64,000 nucleotides of DNA. Source: an uncultured Bacteroidales bacterium. Lineage in GTDB: Bacteria; Bacteroidota; Bacteroidia; Bacteroidales; P3. The stretch covers positions 1 through 64,000 of the forward strand of contig ONFR01000005.1 in assembly GCA_900317125.1 (NCBI GenBank), in the 5' to 3' direction. Position 1 is the stretch's first letter, and each line of letters begins with the position of its first letter. Under the pieces are notes generated by a model. That model was not told where the DNA came from and ran no database searches. It worked only from the letters and a program-made list of their open reading frames with translations. Below are positions 45,866 through 53,699 of the stretch, piece by piece. Made by a program: the position numbers and the translations under genes.

Positions 45866-48673
45866 CTAACGGACGGCCAGCCGCGAGACCGTGGTGCCGC
45901 GCTGCGAGGTGAACTGCACCATATAGATGCCTGTGGGCAGCGAGCTCACGTCCAGCGTGGTGTGCTGGGTGTGGATGCTGCGCTGCATCAGCTGGCGGCC
46001 TGTTGCGTCGAACAGGGTCAGTGTCCCCTCGGACTCGGGCAGCGACACCGTCACCGTGCCGTGCGAAGGATTGGGATACACCGCCATCTGCGCATCCGTG
46101 CGGTCCGCTATGCCCAGCGGTTCGTTCCGCATGACAATGCGTTCTATCGCGAAATCATTGTATAGATCATCCTCCACACCGGTGATACGGAAAGCCACAC
46201 GTATGGGGTTGCCTTGGTAGTAGTCGTTCAGTCTGAAGGGAGGGGTTGTGCCATCCACTTTATTTGGGTTGTATTCCAGCGTGAAGACAGGGGTGAAGTC
46301 TGCCGTGTCGTTGCCGCCTTGCGAAACCTGCATGGTGACGTCTGCGGGTCCCCCAAACAGGTACGTCCACTCGATAAGCACATTCTCGTTCTCCGAGAGG
46401 TCGATTTCGGGCGAGATGAGCCAGTAGTCCACCCCCGGCATCAGCATCAACCTCATGCCCGTACCGAAGCGGTAGCCCGACTCGCCGAGCGAGCGGAAAT
46501 CCCAGCAGGCCGTAGCCGACTCGTATTCCTCGGTGAACTCAAGTGTATAGGGGAATTCGTCGATAGCCCTGCAGTCGGACACCAGCACCGACATGCTCGC
46601 CGTCGAGGAGTTGCCGAAGGGGGTGGTCACTATTGCCGTCACTGTCTGCCAGCCTTCTTCGCCCCATACGATACGGGCCGAGTCGTTGTTGCTCTCCGCC
46701 CAGGCGGTGTTGTCGAATTGCCACTGCGTCGTGCTCGAAGTCGAATGTATCAGCTCTGCCGTTATCGTGTCGCCCACCGAGCATTTCTCGGGGCCGAGGA
46801 TGAACGCCGTGGGTTCCACCGTGCTGTCCACCACATGGTTCAGCGAGGTGATGCAGCGGATGGGCCAGGTGATGGTGTTGTTGTGGTAAGTCGGGTCGGT
46901 CGGCACCTCGGTCAGGTGCATCCATGTCTCGCCCTCGTCGTTCGAGTACCAGTTCCCTTCGTTGATGGCGAGTCCCGGCACACCGTTAATGGATTTCTGG
47001 TCGAGGCAGCGGATGGAGATCCACAGGTTCTGCGTGGTGTCGACAGGCACCGGCTCCTCCATCTTGGCGCGGTACCACTGGCTGGCGCCATAGGGGATTT
47101 CGAAAGGCTGCTCATACACCACCTCGCCTGGGGCATTCTCGCCTCCGCGGTGGATGGATGCCACAAAACGGCCGCTGTAATTGTTGAACTCCACAGCGGT
47201 CACATAGTTGTGTCCCCTCAGTGCCGAAGCGGGGAACTTGATGGCCATGCGGTCTGTGGGATTGATTTCGAAAGCGCCTCCATGCGACAGGTTCGAGGGC
47301 GAATAAGTCATCGTCGTCCCGTTGTCAATCAGGGCATCGGCGAATGTGGCGGTTTTTTCCACGTTGTGGGCAAGAAGGGGGTAGGGGTTCACCTTCGAGC
47401 CGTTGTCCCAACTCACAAAGCGGCACATGGGGGCGGGCGATGCCTGCAGGTACACCGTGTCGCGGTAGTTATACACGCCGCCGCCGAGCACGGCACCCTT
47501 GGTCGTGTCGTTGCTCAACCCCCTCACCGTGCAGGTGGCGCCGGTGCTGTAAAGGGTGTCGGGCTCCAATCCCACAATGGCCGCCTGATCGCTGGTGAAA
47601 TTGTAGCCGGGAGGGGTGAGCAGCGTGAGCGTGAAATAGCCGTCGCCCAAGCCGTCGAAACCCCAGTTGAAATGGAAGAAGCCGTTCGTGTCGTACCCGT
47701 CGCATATAAACTCGTGCCCCATAGAGCCGTCTGCGCCCTCATAAAGCACAGGCCTGTGGCAGTCGAGCTCGTGCCTGATGAGGCTCTTCCACTCGTTGTC
47801 CTGAAAGGACTGGCGTTCCACCCCTTGCAAGCCGGGGGCGTATTTGAAATAGGTGCGCATGGCGTTTTCGGCGCAGGCGTAGTTCAGCCCATTGGTGCCT
47901 TGGCGTGATTGTGCCCCGCTGCCACCGTAGGTGGGGGCGTTGAACAGCGTTCTCACCGCCACCGCACAGTGGTACATCAGTGTCGACACGGCGGCAATCT
48001 CGGTCTCGCTGCTCGATGCCGTCAGCGTGGCAGGCATATTCGCCCAGTCGTAAGCCGTCGCGCCGAAGTTGGCGCTCTGCTCCCCATAGTAGTACGTATA
48101 GTATGAATACTGCCCAACACCCGTGTCGGGCCAGTTCCAGTATTTCATCAGCCCGGCCATGGCCGTGGCCACGCAGCCCACCAGCGTTGTCTCCTCCGCA
48201 TCTTCATCGTAAGGGCAGAGGTTGTTGTAAGGCGCCTCTTGGCCCCAGGCGGTGGACAGCAGCGGTCCCACAATCGAGTCGAACCCCTCGGCCGACTTGC
48301 GTGCTGTCTCCTCGCTCCAGCCCTCGGCCACGGGGGTCTGGACCGTCATCGCGGCGCGAATCTGCTTGTCGTAGCTGTCAAGCCACGCTTTGAGGTTCTT
48401 CGGCATCCGCTGGGGATTGATGTCCGACAGGCGCGAGTAAGCCAGAATCGGCTGCACACGGTTGTCGGCGCTCACCACTACAAACCCGCCGTCCTGAATG
48501 GCAAACAGATACATCGTCTCGTATCCACAGTCCAGCAGCTGGAGCTGCGACTCGCTTTTCAAGTTCAAAAAAGCCGTCGCCTTGCGTGCGGCCTCTTGCT
48601 TAGTGACGTTTCCAGCCTGCGCCGCAATGCCGGCAGCAAGCACAAACATGATGATAAATAATAATTTACGCAT
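45866..48673 (-). CDS. Secreted C10-family (streptopain-like) peptidase with T9SS sorting domain
   Basis: The 935-aa protein has a signal peptide (MRKLLFIIMFVLAAGIAAQA), a Spi-like inhibitory propeptide, and a C10 catalytic domain with Cys167 (TTLVGCVATAMAGLMKYW), His320 (GSMGHEFICDGYD) and Trp337 (FNWGFDGLGDGYF), the set known from SpeB and prevotellan interpain. After that come beta domains, and a T9SS type A sorting domain at the end (VYPNPSHGTVTVSL, FDATGRQLMQ, LPTGIYMVQF). It should be secreted by the T9SS and cut proteins outside the cell. The start at MRKLLF is preferred over an ATG nine codons upstream. Confidence 0.93.
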   Translation of the reverse strand: MRKLLFIIMFVLAAGIAAQAGNVTKQEAARKATAFLNLKSESQLQLLDCGYETMYLFAIQDGGFVVVSADNRVQPILAYSRLSDINPQRMPKNLKAWLDSYDKQIRAAMTVQTPVAEGWSEETARKSAEGFDSIVGPLLSTAWGQEAPYNNLCPYDEDAEETTLVGCVATAMAGLMKYWNWPDTGVGQYSYYTYYYGEQSANFGATAYDWANMPATLTASSSETEIAAVSTLMYHCAVAVRTLFNAPTYGGSGAQSRQGTNGLNYACAENAMRTYFKYAPGLQGVERQSFQDNEWKSLIRHELDCHRPVLYEGADGSMGHEFICDGYDTNGFFHFNWGFDGLGDGYFTLTLLTPPGYNFTSDQAAIVGLEPDTLYSTGATCTVRGLSNDTTKGAVLGGGVYNYRDTVYLQASPAPMCRFVSWDNGSKVNPYPLLAHNVEKTATFADALIDNGTTMTYSPSNLSHGGAFEINPTDRMAIKFPASALRGHNYVTAVEFNNYSGRFVASIHRGGENAPGEVVYEQPFEIPYGASQWYRAKMEEPVPVDTTQNLWISIRCLDQKSINGVPGLAINEGNWYSNDEGETWMHLTEVPTDPTYHNNTITWPIRCITSLNHVVDSTVEPTAFILGPEKCSVGDTITAELIHSTSSTTQWQFDNTAWAESNNDSARIVWGEEGWQTVTAIVTTPFGNSSTASMSVLVSDCRAIDEFPYTLEFTEEYESATACWDFRSLGESGYRFGTGMRLMLMPGVDYWLISPEIDLSENENVLIEWTYLFGGPADVTMQVSQGGNDTADFTPVFTLEYNPNKVDGTTPPFRLNDYYQGNPIRVAFRITGVEDDLYNDFAIERIVMRNEPLGIADRTDAQMAVYPNPSHGTVTVSLPESEGTLTLFDATGRQLMQRSIHTQHTTLDVSSLPTGIYMVQFTSQRGTTVSRLAVR

Positions 48674-48697
48674 AGCTATAAAGTTTATTTTGAAATA

Positions 48698-48705
48698 CAA
48701 ATATA
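48698..48705 (-). promoter_or_regulatory. -7 promoter element of the C10 peptidase gene
   Basis: The minus strand reads TATATTTG, 25 bp before the start codon at 48673. It overlaps the longer ATG at 48700, which supports the shorter start. Confidence 0.55.
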
Positions 48706-48775
48706 TGAAAAAAAAACGTATTTACAATAAAAACGTCATTCAATCAACCACTTCGCCCTCGCCGTTTACCATATT

Positions 48776-49030
48776 GAATGTGTTATTGTGTTAATTCGTT
48801 AATTCTTTAGTCACTTTTTGAATGTGTTAATGTGTTAATTAGTTTGTCGCTTCTTGAATTCGTTATTGTGTTAACTCGTTAATTCGTTAGTCGCTTCTTG
48901 AATGTGTTATTGTGTTTACTCGTTAATTCGTTAGTCCTTTTTCCGTTAGTCGTTTTGAATTAGTGAATGCGTTAATGTGCCAATTCGTATTTCGACTAAC
49001 ACATTAACACATTCACGCATTCACACATTC
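48776..49030. repeat. Tandem and inverted GTTAATGTGTTAATTCG repeats
   Basis: Four degenerate units of about 45-55 bp run rightward, each with GTGTTAATGTGTTAATTCG-like steps and ending in TTAGTCGCTTCTTGAAT or a variant. They are followed by the inverted form (AACACATTAACACATTCAC). The same octamer family lies at 557-604 and 4009-4081. The gap 48674-49059 shows no gene. Confidence 0.75.
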
Positions 49031-49035
49031 ACACA

Positions 49036-49065
49036 TTCTCAACTCTCAATTCTCAATTCTCAATT
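49036..49065. repeat. Inverse copy of the TTGAGAATTGAGAG repeat
   Basis: CTCAACTCTCAATTCTCAAT and further AATTCTC steps are the reverse complement of the repeat at 3096-3177. The run reaches into the 3' end of the leftward gene at 49060, as the repeat at 3096 does for the kinase gene. Confidence 0.7.
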
Positions 49066-49914
49066 GTTGGGTGTGAGGAACTCATCCTCCTTCACGCCGC
49101 CGTAGCTGTCGACAGCGGCCTTGAGGGCGCTCTCGCTCTGGTACTGGGACAGGATAGGGTTGTTCACCACGAAGAACTGGGTGCTCACCTTCGTCCCGCT
49201 CTGGGTGCGGCGGCTGTGCACCACGGCGATGGCGCCGTTCACCGTGCCGCCCAGGGCCAGTTTGCCGTTCACGGTAGTCAGGTAGTTCGCCTCCACCAGG
49301 TCGCCCAGCAGGGTGCCGTCGTCGTTCTGGTCGAGGGTCAGCTCCTTAGCCTCCATTGTCACGCGGGGCACCGAAGTCAGGGCGTCCACGCTCTGGCGGG
49401 CGACGAAGAGGGTCAGCTGGTCGCCATCTTCCCAGTCGGGGTTGTTCTCGAGGAGAGCCTGGGAGAAGGTGCGGAGGGTAGTGCTGGCGCCGATAGTGAT
49501 GCCGCCCATAGCTATGTCCGTCACCGGCACCTGGTCGTCGCCGAAGACCACGTCCACGCTGGGCATCGAGCCGCGGGTCACCTGGTAGCCTGCCACCACC
49601 GAGCCGCCCATGCGGGCCTGTTGGGAAGTCAGGGCCACGCCGTTCGAGTCGATGTTGGCGCTCATAAACTCGTTGAAGTCGTTCTTGCGGCGGTCCTTGT
49701 TCTCGAAGCTGGGGTGCAGCGTGCCGTGGAACGAGCGGTAGAGGTTCACCAGATTCGCCCACATCACGCGGCGCACCATCTGAGCCCAAGTGCGGCTGGG
49801 TTTAGCTTTGGGAGCGATTTTCTGTTTGGCCACCGTCTGGCCGTTGAGTTGCTGGAAGGTGTACTGGCCCACCGAGCCCCTCAAGCAAGTGTTGATACCT
49901 GTAAGAATTGCCAT
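49060..49914 (-). CDS. Hypothetical protein, possibly DUF6266-like
   Basis: The 284-aa protein has no signal peptide or membrane segment. It opens MAILTGINTCLRGSVGQYTF and continues QQLNGQTVAKQK, a pattern that reminds me of the DUF6266 family found in Bacteroidales mobile regions, but I am not sure of it. The rest is beta-strand rich with VPVTDIAMGGITIGAS and TVNGAIAVVHSRRTQSG. It marks the left part of the accessory region and has a long structured leader. Confidence 0.65.
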   Translation of the reverse strand: MAILTGINTCLRGSVGQYTFQQLNGQTVAKQKIAPKAKPSRTWAQMVRRVMWANLVNLYRSFHGTLHPSFENKDRRKNDFNEFMSANIDSNGVALTSQQARMGGSVVAGYQVTRGSMPSVDVVFGDDQVPVTDIAMGGITIGASTTLRTFSQALLENNPDWEDGDQLTLFVARQSVDALTSVPRVTMEAKELTLDQNDDGTLLGDLVEANYLTTVNGKLALGGTVNGAIAVVHSRRTQSGTKVSTQFFVVNNPILSQYQSESALKAAVDSYGGVKEDEFLTPNN

Positions 49915-50021
49915 AATGTTTTTTTTTCATACGCCGACCGGAGTCCTTAGTTCCGTTTTTTGTGTCGTCGCCGTGCAAAGGCCGCGTCGAGCCGTATGCC
50001 TTACCACCCCACGGAGGTTAG

Positions 50022-50102
50022 CCCTATCTTATTACCAGCGGAGGCTCTCCGCAGGTTCGCCCAAATTTTATTACCTGCGGCGGTTCGCCGCTGGAGATAG
50101 GG
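50022..50102 (-). ncRNA. Structured leader of the hypothetical gene at 49060
   Basis: CCCTATCT (50022-50029) pairs with AGATAGGG (50095-50102), enclosing two GC-rich hairpins: GCGG...CCGC (50038-50052 region) and GGCGGTTCGCC (50079-50089 region). Two similar halves (TTATTACCAGCGGAGG and TTATTACCTGCGGCGG) occur inside. It lies between the promoter element at 50142-50149 and the start codon at 49914, so it would be transcribed as a leader. No known riboswitch is recognised. Confidence 0.45.
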
Positions 50103-50141
50103 TGGAGTTACAGCGAGGCTACCTGTGACCTTTTCACGCTG

Positions 50142-50149
50142 CAAAGATA
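50142..50149 (-). promoter_or_regulatory. -7 promoter element upstream of the structured leader
   Basis: The minus strand reads TATCTTTG. The nearest gene in that direction starts at 49914, so the leader would be about 220 nt long. Confidence 0.5.
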
Positions 50150-50502
50150 CGACCATTGCGTTGCGGTCTACGAATAGGCGTGAAAAAAAATGCAGGAAAA
50201 AATTCGCCACGCCTGTAATGGCGTGACCTGCTGTCGGTTGCCGATGACGCTGGAACGGCGGCAACGGCCTGCCAGCCCCTGAAAACATGCTGCGGAGGCG
50301 TGCAAAAGCCGTTTTGCGAGGGTGTCGAATGCAAAAATGAGCGACTGCGGCCGCACGCCAAAAGCCCTTGTCTGTGTGAAAGCGTGAAAGACAACGAGAT
50401 AGCCGAAACAAAGGAATTGGCGGTTGCCCGTGCTGCCTGTGGAAGCCATGCAGTTGTCAACCAAAATCAGGGAAAGACATGATGTCAGACCCGGACACCG
50501 AC

Positions 50503-50661
50503 CGTTACAGCGTTACAGCGTTACAGTACAAAACAGATGACCCAATAGGTCAAAGAAAATTTTATACTATATATTTATATAAATCTATATATATAAATAT
50601 ATAGTATAATTTATTTTTCGAGGGTGAGGGGTATTCCTCAAGGCACTGTAACGCTGTAACG
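50503..50661. repeat. Iteron-like octamers around an AT-rich palindrome
   Basis: Three exact tandem CGTTACAG octamers (50503-50526) face two inverted CTGTAACG octamers (50646-50661). Between them lies a perfect 19-bp inverted repeat, TATACTATATATTTATATA (50563-50581) with its complement (50590-50608), in almost pure A/T. This layout resembles a replication or partition origin. The same octamer occurs three times inside the primase-like gene at 62847-62870. Confidence 0.55.
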
Positions 50662-50772
50662 CACCATCGAGCCAGCCATAATTGTGCAATAACCTGTAAC
50701 AGAAGGCATCGGGCCGCCGCAAGGGTGCAGCCCCAAGTCCCCTTTTATCGTAGCGCCCAGTCCCGCCTGTCA

Positions 50773-50789
50773 GCGTCTCGGAGAGACGC
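50773..50789. repeat. Hairpin related to 52213-52229
   Basis: GCGTCTC and GAGACGC pair around a 3-nt loop. The hairpin at 52213-52229 (GCGTGTC/GACACGC) has the same loop and flanks. In the left copy about 145 bp separate the hairpin from the 41-bp repeat that follows; in the right copy they are adjacent. Apart from the listed elements, 49915-51004 shows no gene I can support. Confidence 0.5.
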
Positions 50790-50937
50790 CATCTCAATAA
50801 CGTTGCGGAAGTTGAGAGCAGAGCCGAACTCGTTCGAGCTACGCCGAGATGCAGCGACGTCAGCGAAGCTAACACCACACTAAGCGAAGCGCAATGAGGT
50901 GACAGTGCAGTGTGGTGACAGCCCGCTACAAACCCCT

Positions 50938-50978
50938 CTCGCGTGTAAGACAGGTGTCGCCCCACATCAGTAAAGGCG
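50938..50978. repeat. 41-bp direct repeat, left copy
   Basis: It runs from CTCGCG to CATCAGTAAAGGCG and matches 52233-52273 at all but a few positions. The two copies flank the remnants of a type I restriction locus. Confidence 0.65.
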
Positions 50979-51004
50979 CCTTTCAGTCGTTACTATCTAC
51001 ATGA

Positions 51005-51256
51005 GCTACACATCCATTTGGTGTAAAGTTCGGGAAAGAGTTCGGTGTAAAGTTCGGTGTAAAGTTCGGTGTAAACGAGAAGCGGGTACTGCTGCTGTTA
51101 GATGGCAACCCATCATTGACGGCTAGAGACCTGGACGAGCAAACGGGATTGAGCAAATGTGGAATAGAGAAACAGCTGAAGAAACTGCGCGAACTTGGAG
51201 TGATTGAAAGGAAGGGCAGCGACAAGAACGGGCAGTGGATTGTCAATAAGAAATAA
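51005..51256 (+). pseudogene. C-terminal remnant of an AlbA/RecG-like winged-helix protein
   Basis: An open frame of 83 codons without a start codon follows a stop at 51002. It reads four GVKFG-type steps encoded by 12-bp tandem repeats (GTGTAAAGTTCG, 51020-51075) and then a winged helix (KRVLLLLDGNPSLTARDLDE, TGLSKCGIEKQLKKLRELGV). This is the normal C-terminus of AlbA_2/RecG-like ATP-binding proteins that often accompany type I restriction genes. The N-terminal part is missing, so it is a broken gene. Confidence 0.7.
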
Positions 51257-51264
51257 GAAGACCT

Positions 51265-51606
51265 ATGAAATCATTCATCAGCGAAGACAGCATAGAACAG
51301 TCCCTTTGCACGCGCCTATCACTTCCTGAATTTGGGTGGAAGAGGATAGAGTGCGACCCCAGTGTCGCAGCACAAGACGATGTGAGCAAGACGGGACGAG
51401 CCAGTTCGTCGGAATGTATATTGCCGGAGGTGTTCCGAAACGCACTAAAGCGCCTTAATCCGTGGATGGGTGAGGAGATGATTGAGGGGATTGTGAGCGA
51501 CTACCGCAAGGACTATACTGGCACCGATATGGGGCACAAAGAATGTCAAGTTATTTACGTAAAAAACTTGACATTTTTTGTTTTTATACTCATCATCAGA
51601 TTATAA
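51265..51606 (+). pseudogene. N-terminal fragment of type I restriction subunit HsdR
   Basis: The first 90 codons match the start of HsdR (MKSFISEDSIEQSL, FGWKRIECDPSVAAQD, ILPEVFRNALKRLNP, DYRKDYTGTDM). After about 51533 the frame leaves the family and soon stops, whereas a full HsdR has about 1000 residues. The fragment lies 8 bp after the AlbA/RecG-like remnant, the usual gene order of a type I locus. The restriction gene is inactive. The frame was probably cut by a deletion or insertion. Confidence 0.75.
51542..51579 (+). terminator. Terminator at the HsdR breakpoint
   Basis: AATGTCAAGTT (51542-51552) pairs perfectly with AACTTGACATT (51565-51575), followed by a T run. It lies right where HsdR similarity ends, and may be the end of an inserted or deleted segment. 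Confidence 0.75.
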
Positions 51607-51938
51607 GATAATTCGTTTTGTCGGGCTTAACGCTAAAAATCATGGATGTGCCAGCAAAAACGTATTATCGCAATAAAAGATTCAACTGATAGGACAACTA
51701 TAGAAAACAGGTGCAGCCAATCGCTTGAGTTGACATAATGGTAGCGTGGAGGGCGCAGCAGTGTCTATCGTCATATCTCTTTTTCTGTCCAATAAGTATA
51801 GATATTTTGTTAAAATCGGTAGATTACTGGATTTTTTGTTAACCTCCACCCGCAAATATTATATCATAACTGAACTGGGGCGAAAAAGCCAGCCAGGGAA
51901 CTGTTACAGTTGTTGCAATGCTATAGTTGAGAATGTGT

Positions 51939-52094
51939 CTATTTGCGTAGACGCATAATAATCAGGTGCACAATAATATCAACAACAATTAATATGCACA
52001 TTACCCACATTGGTGGGTGGCAAATAAAGTGAATTGCGACGTGTAGCACAATGCTAATGATAATTTGTACAACTGTGTTTTGAAGTAGTTTCAT
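51939..52094 (-). CDS. 51-aa hydrophobic small protein
   Basis: The minus strand encodes MKLLQNTVVQIIISIVLHVA followed by IHFICHPPMW, a second hydrophobic stretch (VMCILIVVDIIVHLIIM) and a basic end (RLRK). Two membrane segments around a short HPP turn are likely. The start follows an A-rich stretch (AAAAAAGAAAT) that could help initiation. No family is recognised; a toxin-like or regulatory membrane peptide is possible. Stretches 51607-51938 and 52095-52212 show nothing else of note. Confidence 0.45.
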   Translation of the reverse strand: MKLLQNTVVQIIISIVLHVAIHFICHPPMWVMCILIVVDIIVHLIIMRLRK

Positions 52095-52212
52095 ATTTCT
52101 TTTTTATTTGGATATTATATCCTAAAAATAACAAAGTTTAAACAGGTTTTTCCTTTTTTTTCAGAAAACTGACTTTTTTCTGCGTCGATGGACATTGGCA
52201 CCTTCACTTACC

Positions 52213-52229
52213 GCGTGTCGGAGACACGC
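52213..52229. repeat. Hairpin related to 50773-50789
   Basis: GCGTGTC and GACACGC pair around a 3-nt loop. It is followed directly by the right copy of the 41-bp repeat. Confidence 0.5.
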
Positions 52230-52232
52230 CAC

Positions 52233-52273
52233 CTCGCGCGAAAGACTGGTGTCGTCCCACATCAGTAAAGGCG
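52233..52273. repeat. 41-bp direct repeat, right copy
   Basis: It matches 50938-50978; the last 18 bases, CCCACATCAGTAAAGGCG, are identical. Between 52274 and 52459 I see no gene. Confidence 0.65.
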
Positions 52274-52459
52274 ATGCGAAGTGGCTGTTGCAGGGCAGTT
52301 ACATCCCAGCCAAACCATATCGGAACGCATATAAGATGGCTGCCAATCGTTCGTTTATTTGCGAACGCATACAATCTCGAACCAACGAAAACCCAATCAG
52401 CCCTTACGCCTCACCCCATCTGTTGATAAAAAAATCCTTTCCGAATGGTAAAAAAAGTG

Positions 52460-52467
52460 TATCTTTG
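52460..52467 (+). promoter_or_regulatory. -7 promoter element of the defence island
   Basis: TATCTTTG lies 190 bp before the DUF3883 gene and 108 bp before a short open frame. It is the only clear promoter element seen before the defence genes. Confidence 0.55.
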
Positions 52468-52567
52468 CAAAATTGTTAAGCTATGGTAGGAGGATTGCTC
52501 AAATGGTACTTCGACTGAAAATGACTTAGGAAGAGGGTATGTGGAATAATTCGTTGGATAACATTAT

Positions 52568-52666
52568 ATGCAAGCAGGAAAACAACAAATATTAGAGTTA
52601 GACTTATCACTTTACCAAGATTTATTTAATACTGCGCAGATAGAAAGCTATGGAAATCACGGATGA
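52568..52666 (+). CDS. 32-aa open frame overlapping the DUF3883 gene start
   Basis: It encodes MQAGKQQILELDLSLYQDLF and ends QIESYGNHG, with the stop at 52664 inside the next gene, which begins at 52650 in another frame. The overlap would allow translational coupling. The acidic, helical sequence is protein-like, but it may be chance. Confidence 0.3.
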   Translation: MQAGKQQILELDLSLYQDLFNTAQIESYGNHG

Positions 52667-53411
52667 AAAGAAATCGGAAATAATGAACCTTATCGGGTAT
52701 GGGTTGGCTAAGTTCGATATTGCTTTTGTGCGTGAGTTTGGACAGCCGACAAAAGCTGCATTTGGTCGTTATGTGGTTGCTCTTGGTTTGGCTGACACAA
52801 CGAAAGCCGTTTCAAACAGGATGGATAGTTTCGACCCATACTTTGACAATGGTCGCAGAGGATGGTTTCAACGAAACCAACGTGAACATATTAAACTTTT
52901 TATCGACAGTCTTTTTGGTCAAGAAGATGCACATGGATTTGCCAATATTGTAAAACTATATATCAAAGAGCTGGATTCCAGTGTCATATTACCGACAGAA
53001 CGAATAACACCTACGCAGAAATCTCGATTCAAACAGCTTCAGGAGACAGGAAAAGAAGCCGAATTCTATTTCATGAGTAACTATCAAAACATACCGTTGT
53101 TCTCTTGTGGAATCTTAGAGGATGCTCGTTTATGGGGAGATGGGTATGATTTTCAAATACAATGTAGTAGCTCCTATTATTTAGCAGAAATAAAAGGGTT
53201 GCGAACGAATAAAGGATCAATTCGACTTACTCAAAACGAGTACTGTAAAGCGAAAGAGTATTTGGATGATTATATTTTGGTTGTTGTCAGTAACTTAGCC
53301 AATACTCCGAAATTGAGTATTTGGGAGAACCCTATTAAACATTTACCGTTGACTCCTCGAGAACAACAATCGACACAAGTTAATTATTATTCAGATAATA
53401 TAATGTGGTGA
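52650..53411 (+). CDS. DUF3883 nuclease-like protein
   Basis: The 253-aa cytoplasmic protein has a helical N-terminal half and a C-terminal DUF3883 (NO VEIN C-terminal-like) domain with the PD-(D/E)xK pattern: Glu136/Glu138 in GKEAEFYF, Asp167 in GDGYDFQI, and Glu180-x-Lys182 in LAEIKG. DUF3883 domains are common in defence genes and are predicted to cut DNA. The region is AT-rich compared with the core genome. It stands before an 89-aa protein and the Septu-like operon. Confidence 0.8.
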   Translation: MEITDEKKSEIMNLIGYGLAKFDIAFVREFGQPTKAAFGRYVVALGLADTTKAVSNRMDSFDPYFDNGRRGWFQRNQREHIKLFIDSLFGQEDAHGFANIVKLYIKELDSSVILPTERITPTQKSRFKQLQETGKEAEFYFMSNYQNIPLFSCGILEDARLWGDGYDFQIQCSSSYYLAEIKGLRTNKGSIRLTQNEYCKAKEYLDDYILVVVSNLANTPKLSIWENPIKHLPLTPREQQSTQVNYYSDNIMW

Positions 53412-53429
53412 TTTCTAATTTTATGTACT

Positions 53430-53699
53430 ATGGAAATTCAAGCAAATTTTGTATATAAGGGAAAGTCGTATAAGTATTCACGTCCCAAGTGCAGCCTTGA
53501 CAGAAACTACGCAGACGAGGGCTATGCGTACTTTGTAGAGCCAATGGAAAATTCAGAGAATGGCTTTTTCGAGATAAATATACTCAAAACAAAAGAGGTT
53601 GGAGGGGAATTAGTAGAGGACGGATATACTGCGGTTTACTCAAGTACAAATCAAATATGTCCGGATATATTAGTAGATGCTATTATCCATTTTTATTAA
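53430..53699 (+). CDS. 89-aa hypothetical protein
   Basis: It starts 18 bp after the DUF3883 gene and encodes a soluble acidic protein (MEIQANFVYKGKSYKYSRPK, then SLDRNYADEGYAYFVEPMEN) with no recognised domain. Its position suggests it is a partner or immunity-type protein of the nuclease, but nothing in the sequence proves this. Between its stop and the next operon lie 182 bp with no gene. Confidence 0.6.
   Translation: MEIQANFVYKGKSYKYSRPKCSLDRNYADEGYAYFVEPMENSENGFFEINILKTKEVGGELVEDGYTAVYSSTNQICPDILVDAIIHFY

Noticed and set aside
46214..47908. A 564-codon open frame on the plus strand opposite the C10 peptidase
   Set aside because: The peptidase strand carries the catalytic set, signal peptide and T9SS domain; this frame has none.
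50585..50965. A 126-codon open frame on the minus strand in the iteron region
   Set aside because: It starts in the hairpin/repeat region, has a low-complexity Ser/Leu/Thr product and crosses the AT palindrome; no support for a gene.
50983..51246. An 87-codon open frame on the minus strand
   Set aside because: It is the antisense of the AlbA/RecG-like tail; the FTPN repeats are the complement of its 12-bp repeats.
51746..51958. A 70-codon open frame on the plus strand
   Set aside because: No promoter, no domain, mixed composition; it lies in decayed sequence after the HsdR fragment.
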